Assembly (NCBI RefSeq): GCF_014216315.1
Contig: NZ_CP045702.1
Coordinates: 5,952,001-6,016,000 of the forward strand
Source: Streptomyces finlayi
GTDB lineage: Bacteria; Actinomycetota; Actinomycetes; Streptomycetales; Streptomycetaceae
Direction of reading: 5' to 3'
Length of the DNA stretch: 64,000 nt
The notes under the pieces were generated by a model. The model made no database searches. It was not told where the DNA came from and saw nothing but the letters and a program-made list of their open reading frames with translations. Numbering within the stretch: the stretch's first letter is position 1; each line of letters starts with the position of its first letter. Shown here piece after piece: positions 58,177 to 64,000 of the stretch. The position numbers and the translations under genes are program-made.

Positions 58177-59628
58177 CTAGGCGCGTGGCACAGTCGCACC
58201 CGAGGCCGCGTCCACGATCCGGCGGTCGCCCTTCGGCTCGTCCAGCGTCACCGTCTGCTTCAGTTCCTTGGCGATCATGATGCAGACCCTCTTGCCGTCC
58301 CCCGGAGACTCGGTGACGGACACCCGCACCTCGCCCGCACTCTCCTCGGCGTGCGCCGAGTACGTGCTGCACACACCACCCCAGAACGTCACCGTCAGGG
58401 TCCGCCCGTCCACGCTGTACGAGGTGATCTTCCGGTCCCCGGACTTCGGTCCGGGCTCATTCGTCGGTCCGGGCCCGGGCTTCGTCAGATGGGCCGGGTC
58501 CACGGCCACCTGCGAGACCGTGCCGGCCGGTCCGCCCGAGGCGGGCCGCACCGAGAACAGCCAGGACGGCACGAGCGCCTGCTCCCCGTCGACGTACTGC
58601 ACGGCGAGCCCGAACACCGCCTTGTCCACCGTCATCACGACGGGCTCCGCGGCATCGCGCGGCATCACGCAGTCCGCCGGAGGAACCGACTGCTCGCCCT
58701 CCAGAGGTACGGGAGTGGCGCACCCGCCCACATCCGTAGGCCCGCCGCCCTTCGCCGAGGCGTTCAGCCGCTTGAGCGCGTCCCCGGCACCGGTCACCGG
58801 ATAGCTGTCGCCCTTCTCCAGGCCCTTCAGCTGCCCGCTGCCGCCGACCACCTCACCGTCCGCGCCCACCTGGATCCCGGTCGCCCAGCCGTACGTCGGC
58901 AGCCCGCCGATCACCGGGTCCGCGTTCACCACCCGTACCGAGCCCATCACCTGGCGCGCGTCGAGGGCGGCCTCGTCCTGGCCGACAGCCTTCAGTACGG
59001 GCGCGGCGGCGGCCTTCGCGGCCCTCTCCTCCAGCGGGGCGACCTGGCCGGCCCGGGCGTCGCCTTCGGTACCGCTCGCGCAGACCGCGGGGGAGGCGCA
59101 CTGGTCCGGGCCGCCCGAGGCGTACCGGGAGAAGGTCCAGGTGCCGGGCGCCTGCTTGTTGACCTGGAGGACCGGGCCCGAGCCGTCCTTGTCCGAGCCC
59201 ACCTTCCAGACGGTGCCCACCGCCCTGGGAGTGCCGTCCAGTTCGAGCGCACGCGCCAGCCGGGCCACGTCCGCCGCGCTCACCGTGCCCTTCGAGCGGT
59301 GTACGGCCGCCGTGCCGGGGCCCTCCGGCAGCTCGCCGGAGGCCCGGTAGACGACGCCGTCCCCGCCGGGCGACGGTTCGCCGGGGGCGATGCCCCTCGA
59401 CGGCTCGGAGGGGCTGTCTGCGGGCGAGTCCAGGGCGAGCGGGGGAGGCATGCGGCCGTCCTGGGCCGCGGCGCTGTCGTCCGCGGCGCCGTCGTTGCCC
59501 GCGGCGGCGGCCCAGTACGCGCCACCGCCTCCGGCGAGCAGTACCGCGGCCGCCACCGAGGCGACCGCGAAGGGTGAACGCCTCCGCCGTGGGCCGGACG
59601 TGTCGTTGTCAGGTCGCTCGGTGCTCAC
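58177..59628 (-). CDS. Exported or membrane-anchored protein, function unknown
   Basis: A 483-residue protein from GTG 59628, which has AAGGAG seven bases upstream. A short cytoplasmic N-terminus (TERPDNDTSGPRRRR) and one hydrophobic segment (FAVASVAAAVLLAGGGGAYW) anchor a long outer domain. The domain has repeated similar halves with VWKVGSDKDGSGPVLQVNKQ and YGWATGIQVGADGEVVGGSG. Cys pairs (DQCASPAVC, GGCATPVP, ADCVMP, GGVCSTYS, RVCIMI) suggest disulfides. VSQVAVDPAHLTKPGPG precedes the final domain. It is a familiar streptomycete hypothetical without a known activity. Confidence 0.82.
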   Translation of the reverse strand: MSTERPDNDTSGPRRRRSPFAVASVAAAVLLAGGGGAYWAAAAGNDGAADDSAAAQDGRMPPPLALDSPADSPSEPSRGIAPGEPSPGGDGVVYRASGELPEGPGTAAVHRSKGTVSAADVARLARALELDGTPRAVGTVWKVGSDKDGSGPVLQVNKQAPGTWTFSRYASGGPDQCASPAVCASGTEGDARAGQVAPLEERAAKAAAAPVLKAVGQDEAALDARQVMGSVRVVNADPVIGGLPTYGWATGIQVGADGEVVGGSGQLKGLEKGDSYPVTGAGDALKRLNASAKGGGPTDVGGCATPVPLEGEQSVPPADCVMPRDAAEPVVMTVDKAVFGLAVQYVDGEQALVPSWLFSVRPASGGPAGTVSQVAVDPAHLTKPGPGPTNEPGPKSGDRKITSYSVDGRTLTVTFWGGVCSTYSAHAEESAGEVRVSVTESPGDGKRVCIMIAKELKQTVTLDEPKGDRRIVDAASGATVPRA

Positions 59629-59739
59629 CGGATCGCTCCTTCGACTGCGTTGGCCGGTCGGCCCTGCTGGATGTCTCCCGAGTGGGGACACCCGTGGGAC
59701 GGAGCGCAGGAGCGCACGGTTCCACGGCCGACCGCGTGC

Positions 59740-59937
59740 TCAGTCGCCGTACTCGGACATCGCGTCGATGAGCCGGGCGGAGGCGGGCGGCACCGTGACT
59801 CCGTGAATCAGGGACGGAGCCACCGGCGCGGTGGCAGTCTTCGTGGGTACCACCCAGTGCGGCGCCATGCGCGCGCAGTCTCCGCGCAGCTCGGCCAGGT
59901 TCATCTCGGACTCGCGTGGGGCGATGTGCTTCGGCAT
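59740..59937 (-). CDS. Small conserved hypothetical protein (65 aa)
   Basis: Starts MPKHIAPRESEMNLAELRGD and ends ASARLIDAMSEYGD, with CARMAPHWVVPTK in the middle. Composition and start context look genuine, and similar small proteins occur next to the PfkB kinase in other Streptomyces as far as I recall. No domain or signal peptide was seen. It lies 111 bases upstream of the secreted protein gene on the same strand. Confidence 0.6.
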   Translation of the reverse strand: MPKHIAPRESEMNLAELRGDCARMAPHWVVPTKTATAPVAPSLIHGVTVPPASARLIDAMSEYGD

Positions 59938-60095
59938 AACCGCACCGTACGCACGTGATCGCTCAGGTAGAAAGCCCTACTATCGGGTAGTTTTCCCCAT
60001 TCAGACCCGGAGTGGTGAACCGGTAGCGTGAACTGTCACGCCGTCCCGGAGGGTGCGCTCAGCGTTCCTCCGCTTCCCTCAGGAGCAGCATCCCC

Positions 60096-61070
60096 GTGCG
60101 TATTGCAGTCACCGGCTCCATCGCCACCGACCACCTCATGACCTTCCCCGGCCGTTTCGCGGACCAGCTGGTCGCCGACCAGCTGCACACGGTCTCGCTC
60201 TCCTTCCTGGTCGACAACCTCGACGTACGCAGGGGCGGTGTCGCGGCCAACATCTCCTTCGGCATGGGTCTCCTCGGAACGAACCCGATCCTGGTCGGCG
60301 CGGCCGGTTCGGACTTCGACGCGTACCGCGCCTGGCTCGACCGGCACGGCGTCGACACCGGCTCCGTCCGGATCTCCGAAGTCCTGCACACGGCCCGCTT
60401 CGTCTGCACGACGGACGCCGACCACAACCAGATCGGCTCCTTCTACACGGGAGCGATGAGCGAGGCCCGCCTGATCGAGCTCAAGAGTGTCGCCGACCGC
60501 GTGGGCGGTCTCGACCTGGTCTCTATCGGCGCCGACGACCCGGAGGCGATGCTCCGCCACACCGAGGAGTGCCGCACCCGGGGAATTCCCTTCGCCGCGG
60601 ACTTCTCTCAGCAGATCGCGCGGATGGACGGCGAGGAGATCCGCATCCTCCTCGACGGCGCCACGTACCTCTTCTCCAACGAGTACGAGAAGGGGCTCGT
60701 CGAGTCCAAGACCGGCTGGACCGACGAGGAGATCCTCGCCAAGGTCGGCCACCGGGTCACCACGCTCGGCGCCCGCGGTGTCCGGATCGAGCGCGTCGGC
60801 GAGGCGACGATCGAGGTCGGCTGCCCCGACGAGGAGAAGAAGGCCGACCCCACCGGCGTCGGCGACGCCTTCCGGGCCGGATTCCTGTCCGGTCTGGCCT
60901 GGGGCGTCGGCCTGGAGCGCGCAGCCCAGGTCGGCTGCATGCTCGCCACCCTGGTCATCGAGACGGTCGGCACCCAGGAGTACACCCTGCGCCGCGCCCA
61001 CTTCATGGACCGCTTCACCAAGGCGTACGGCCACGAGGCCGCCGCCGAGGTCCAGGCACACCTCTCCTAG
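60096..61070 (+). CDS. PfkB-family carbohydrate kinase (adenosine-kinase-like)
   Basis: A 324-residue ribokinase-fold enzyme from GTG 60096. The N-terminal signature is RRGGVAANISFGMGLLGTNP (near residue 46). The second signature carries the anion hole and catalytic Asp: ADPTGVGDAFRAGFLSGLAW (near 252). The M. tuberculosis protein in the same genomic setting (Rv2202c) is an adenosine kinase, so that activity is likely. It would salvage adenosine to AMP. Confidence 0.92.
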   Translation: MRIAVTGSIATDHLMTFPGRFADQLVADQLHTVSLSFLVDNLDVRRGGVAANISFGMGLLGTNPILVGAAGSDFDAYRAWLDRHGVDTGSVRISEVLHTARFVCTTDADHNQIGSFYTGAMSEARLIELKSVADRVGGLDLVSIGADDPEAMLRHTEECRTRGIPFAADFSQQIARMDGEEIRILLDGATYLFSNEYEKGLVESKTGWTDEEILAKVGHRVTTLGARGVRIERVGEATIEVGCPDEEKKADPTGVGDAFRAGFLSGLAWGVGLERAAQVGCMLATLVIETVGTQEYTLRRAHFMDRFTKAYGHEAAAEVQAHLS

Positions 61071-61091
61071 AACCGCCAGGACAAACCCGGC

Positions 61092-62474
61092 TCAGTGGAG
61101 CCGGCGGACCAGATAGGCCGAGCCCAGGTCCGCCGGCTCCTCGCCCGCGTACTCGTGCTCGCGCATCTCGCACCAGGCGGGAATGTCGAGCCGCGCGGCC
61201 TCGTCGTCGGCGAGGACCGTCACCGTGCCGCCCACCGGTACCTCCCCGATCACCTTTGCGAGCTCGATCACCGGAATCGGGCAGCGCCTGCCCAGCGCGT
61301 CGACGACGAGTGAGGCCGCCGTCGTGGGGGAGGGGGCCGCCGCGACCGGGGCGCCGAGCCGCTCCCGTACGCCGGTGACCACTCCGGGAAGCACCTCCAG
61401 GAAGCGGTCGACGTCCGCCTCGGTGGTCCCCATGGGCAGCGACACGCGGACGTTCCCCTCCGAGAGCACCCCCATCGCCTTGAGCACATGGCTCGGCATC
61501 AGGGTGCTGCTCGTGCAGGACGAACCGGACGATACGGAGAATCCGACACGGTCCAGCTCGTGGAGCACCGTCTCTCCGTCGACATAGAGACAGGAGAAGG
61601 TCACCAGGTGCGGAAGCCGCCGGACGGGGTCGCCGACCACCTCCACATCGCCCACCAGCTGCGGCACCCGCGTCCTGATCCGGTCCACCAGGGCCCGCAG
61701 CCGTACGGACTCGGCCGCCGACTCGGCCCGTACCGCCCGCAACGAGGCCGCCGCCGCCACGATCGCGGGAAGGTTCTCGAAACCGGCGGCCCGCCCCGAC
61801 TCCCGCTCGTCCGCCGGGCCTTGAGGGGCGAACCTGACACCCTTGCGCACGGCCAGCAGCCCCACGCCCGCCGGTCCGCCCCACTTGTGGGCACTGGCCG
61901 CCAGCAGTGACCAGCCCGCGGGCACCGGCCCCCAGGTCAGCGACTGCGCGGCGTCCACCAGCAGCGGAACCCCGGCCGCCGCACAGATCCCGGCGATCTC
62001 CGCCACCGGCTGCTCGGTGCCGACCTCGTGGTTGGCGGACTGCAGACAGGCCAGCGCGGTGTCCTCGCGCAGCGCATCGGCGAAAGCCGCGGTGCCGACC
62101 GCCCCCGTCCGGTCGACGGCCACCTCGGAGAACGAGCCGCCCGCCGCCTCGTGGGCGGCGGCCGAATGGAGCACCGACGAATGCTCGACCGCGGATGCGA
62201 CCAGGTGGCGGCCGACACGCCGACGCCCGGAAAGGGTGCCGGCAATCCCGGAGTGCACCGCCCGGGTCCCCGACGAGCTGAACACGAGCTCGTCGGGGCG
62301 GCATCCGACGGCCTCCGCGGCGGCCTCCCGGGCGGCGTCCAGCAGCATTCTGGCCCGCCGCCCCTCGCGGTACAGCCTGGCGGGGTCGGCCCAGCCGTCG
62401 TCGAGTGAGGCAAGCAGCGCCTGACGGGCGACGGGATGCAGAGGGGCCGAGGAAGCGGCGTCGAAGTAGGGCAC
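61092..62474 (-). CDS. Cysteine desulfurase fused to a TusA-type sulfur carrier domain
   Basis: A 460-residue fusion. Residues 1-370 are a NifS/IscS-like PLP enzyme: YFDAASSAPLHPVARQAL, the PLP Lys in LAASAHKWGGPAGVGLL and the persulfide Cys in VSSGSSCTSSTLMP. Residues about 385-460 are a TusA domain with its active Cys in DALGRRCPIPVIELAKVIGE. TusA normally accepts sulfur from IscS as a separate protein; here donor and acceptor are one chain. Downstream targets (tRNA thiolation, molybdenum cofactor or others) are not shown by the neighbours. Confidence 0.92.
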   Translation of the reverse strand: MPYFDAASSAPLHPVARQALLASLDDGWADPARLYREGRRARMLLDAAREAAAEAVGCRPDELVFSSSGTRAVHSGIAGTLSGRRRVGRHLVASAVEHSSVLHSAAAHEAAGGSFSEVAVDRTGAVGTAAFADALREDTALACLQSANHEVGTEQPVAEIAGICAAAGVPLLVDAAQSLTWGPVPAGWSLLAASAHKWGGPAGVGLLAVRKGVRFAPQGPADERESGRAAGFENLPAIVAAAASLRAVRAESAAESVRLRALVDRIRTRVPQLVGDVEVVGDPVRRLPHLVTFSCLYVDGETVLHELDRVGFSVSSGSSCTSSTLMPSHVLKAMGVLSEGNVRVSLPMGTTEADVDRFLEVLPGVVTGVRERLGAPVAAAPSPTTAASLVVDALGRRCPIPVIELAKVIGEVPVGGTVTVLADDEAARLDIPAWCEMREHEYAGEEPADLGSAYLVRRLH

Positions 62475-62637
62475 GGCGCCACGCTAGCCCGCAGCTGTCC
62501 GGCAGGACGGGAGGGGATGGCCGGCAGGCCAGGAGAGAGGGCGTCAGATGGCTCCCGGAGGCCAGGATTCCATCCCTTCGGGGAGTCGGACGGCGCGTTG
62601 GGCACCCTCCCCGCGCGACCCCAGATAGCGTCCAGTA

Positions 62638-62666
62638 GGGTTTGGTCCGCATAAACATCCAAACCC
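62638..62666 (+). promoter_or_regulatory. Inverted repeat in the ctaC upstream region
   Basis: GGGTTTGG (62638-62645) and CCAAACCC (62659-62666) are perfect complements separated by 13 A/T-rich bases, 80-108 bases before the ctaC start. It could be an operator or a 5'-UTR hairpin for the oxidase operon. Confidence 0.45.
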
Positions 62667-62745
62667 CTGCCCGCGACAGGGCCGGCGACCGACCAGAGAG
62701 ACGGGCGCGCCGACCGTGCGGGCGAGACTCTCGGGAAGGCGCTAC

Positions 62746-63714
62746 GTGAGTCCCAACGGCTCCGACCGCTCGTCGCGGCGCCCGATGCGGCGGAAGCTGC
62801 CGCAGGTGCTGACTGCGGGCCTGGTTCTGGCGACGGCCTCCGGTTGTTCGTACAACTGGGAAGATTTTCCCCGCCTCGGTATGCCCACACCGGTAACGGA
62901 AGAGGCCCCTCGGATCCTCTCCCTCTGGCAAGGCTCGTGGGCGGCAGCGCTCGTCACGGGTGTCCTTGTCTGGGGGCTGATCCTCTGGAGCGTCATCTTC
63001 CACCGGCGTTCGCGCACCAAGGTGGAGGTCCCTCCGCAGACCAGGTACAACATGCCCATCGAGGCGTTGTACACAGTGGTTCCCCTCATCATCGTCTCGG
63101 TGCTGTTCTACTTCACCGCGCGCGATGAATCGAAGCTCCTGGCACTCGAGGACAAGCCTGCCCACACCATCAATGTGGTCGGCTACCAGTGGAGCTGGGG
63201 TTTCAACTACATCGAGAAGGTGGAGGGCCAGCCCTCCGCCGGCAGCGAGATCCCCAAGGAGCTCGACGCCATCCCCAACCGGTTCCGCGAGGACTTCCCC
63301 GAGGGCGCCGGCGGCGTCTACGACGTGGGCGTCCCCGGTACCCGTAACCCGCAGAACGGCAACCCGGGTCCGACCCTGTGGCTGCCGAAGGGCGAGAAGG
63401 TCCGCTTCGTCCTGACTTCGCGTGACGTCATCCACTCCTTCTGGGTGGTGCCGTTCCTCATGAAGCAGGACGTCATCCCGGGCCACACCAACGCGTTCGA
63501 GGTCACTCCCAACCGGGAGGGCACCTTCATGGGTAAGTGCGCCGAACTGTGCGGCGTCGACCACTCCCGGATGCTCTTCAACGTCAAGGTCGTCTCTCCC
63601 GAGCGTTACCAGCAGCACCTCAAGGAGCTGGCGGAGAAGGGTCAGACGGGCTACGTGCCGGCAGGCATCGAGCAGACGGACCCGGCCAGGAATGCGGAGA
63701 CGAACAAACTGTGA
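62746..63714 (+). CDS. ctaC: Cytochrome c oxidase subunit II (aa3 type)
   Basis: Membrane subunit of the terminal oxidase that receives electrons at CuA. It has 322 residues from GTG 62746, chosen because GGGAAGG lies seven bases upstream; GTG 62716 would add ten residues. A lipobox (TASGCSYNW) suggests a lipid-anchored N-terminus. Two membrane helices follow (WAAALVTGVLVWGLILWSVI, YTVVPLIIVSVLFYFTARDE). The CuA site is formed by RDVIHSFW and CAELCGVDHSRM, with two Cys, two His and Met all present. Its stop overlaps the ctaD start by four bases. Confidence 0.97.
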   Translation: MSPNGSDRSSRRPMRRKLPQVLTAGLVLATASGCSYNWEDFPRLGMPTPVTEEAPRILSLWQGSWAAALVTGVLVWGLILWSVIFHRRSRTKVEVPPQTRYNMPIEALYTVVPLIIVSVLFYFTARDESKLLALEDKPAHTINVVGYQWSWGFNYIEKVEGQPSAGSEIPKELDAIPNRFREDFPEGAGGVYDVGVPGTRNPQNGNPGPTLWLPKGEKVRFVLTSRDVIHSFWVVPFLMKQDVIPGHTNAFEVTPNREGTFMGKCAELCGVDHSRMLFNVKVVSPERYQQHLKELAEKGQTGYVPAGIEQTDPARNAETNKL

Positions 63715-64000
63715 GCATCCTCAACGAACCTCAGGGTGCCGCGGCAGCAGACGACTCGTACGAGGACGAGCTGCCGGTACGGCGCAAGCAGCCGGGAAAC
63801 ACCGTCATCAAGTGGATGACCACCACTGACCACAAGACGATCGGCACGCTCTACCTGGTCACGTCCTTCGCGTTCTTCTGCATCGGCGGACTGATGGCGC
63901 TCTTCATGCGCGCCGAGCTGGCCCGTCCGGGCACGCAGATCATGTCGAACGAGCAGTTCAACCAGGCGTTCACGATGCACGGCACGATCATGCTGCTGAT
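63711..64000 (+). CDS. ctaD: Cytochrome c oxidase subunit I, 5' part (continues beyond window)
   Basis: Starts at GTG 63711 within a GTGA overlap with ctaC. The visible 96 residues include WMTTTDHKTIGTLYLVTSFA, the first membrane helix, and FTMHGTIMLL with the His ligand of heme a at the start of helix II. Subunit I carries the heme a and heme a3-CuB centres. It is truncated by the window edge; no lesion is visible. Confidence 0.96.
   Translation, partial: MSILNEPQGAAAADDSYEDELPVRRKQPGNTVIKWMTTTDHKTIGTLYLVTSFAFFCIGGLMALFMRAELARPGTQIMSNEQFNQAFTMHGTIMLL

Overview
The window is a high-GC actinobacterial chromosome segment that reads as Streptomyces. Codon third positions are almost all G or C. 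GTG starts are common, and typical streptomycete families are present (NsdA-like TPR regulator, MocR, DUF1996, PspA/PspAA, GlnII beside GlnA). The gene order from the pullulanase through glnII, glnA, lipA, lipB, aceE, sucB, lpdA, pepA, cobS, cobT, cobU, pspA, nadA and erpA to ctaC/ctaD is, from memory, that of the S. coelicolor chromosome core. Much of it is also shared with the mycobacterial glnA1-lipA-lipB-dlaT-pepB block. No tRNA, rRNA, CRISPR array, intact insertion sequence, phage gene or origin was seen.

Region by region. 1-12.2 kb: the 3' part of a pullulanase, a tautomerase-like isomerase, a three-gene minus-strand unit (metal-dependent hydrolase, 2Fe-2S reductase, TetR), an anchored sigma-like protein, a lipoprotein, a DUF1996 secreted protein, a CMD/MarR divergent pair and a winged-helix regulator preceded by a short Cys-Cys leader ORF. 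12.4-18 kb: glnII with two terminators and a GlnR box, decayed small genes, an oxidoreductase, a MocR/CMD divergent pair and an ArsC-like protein. 18-23.1 kb: an accessory island. Two 228-bp direct repeats, each the 3' part of the same small gene, flank an operon-like set of three genes: a 2-oxoglutarate/Fe(II) oxygenase of the BesD type, a SAM methyltransferase and a carnitine/choline-type acyltransferase. All three appear to start with TTG. 23.1-24.5 kb: an MmpS-like protein, a frameshifted lipoprotein and the tail of a Shedu-like (DUF4263) defence nuclease.

24.7-45.6 kb: central nitrogen and carbon metabolism. It holds glnA with a GlnR box, lipA and lipB (lipoate synthesis), aceE, a lipoyl E2, lpdA and pepA. 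LipA and LipB supply the cofactor used by the lipoyl E2. A GntR gene sits between aceE and the E2 gene, and palindromic sites lie near it. 45.8-50.8 kb: a GH114 lipoprotein and cobS, cobT and cobU for the nucleotide-loop part of cobalamin synthesis. 51-58 kb: a methyltransferase, DUF3043, pspA-pspAA with a NarL-type two-component pair, nadA and erpA. 58-64 kb: a secreted protein, a PfkB kinase (adenosine-kinase-like), a cysteine desulfurase fused to TusA, and the start of the aa3 oxidase operon (ctaC, partial ctaD).

The most interesting part is the 18-23 kb island. Methylation, hydroxylation and O-acylation would together suit a small acylated betaine or carnitine-like metabolite. That product is inferred from the gene set and is not shown by the sequence.
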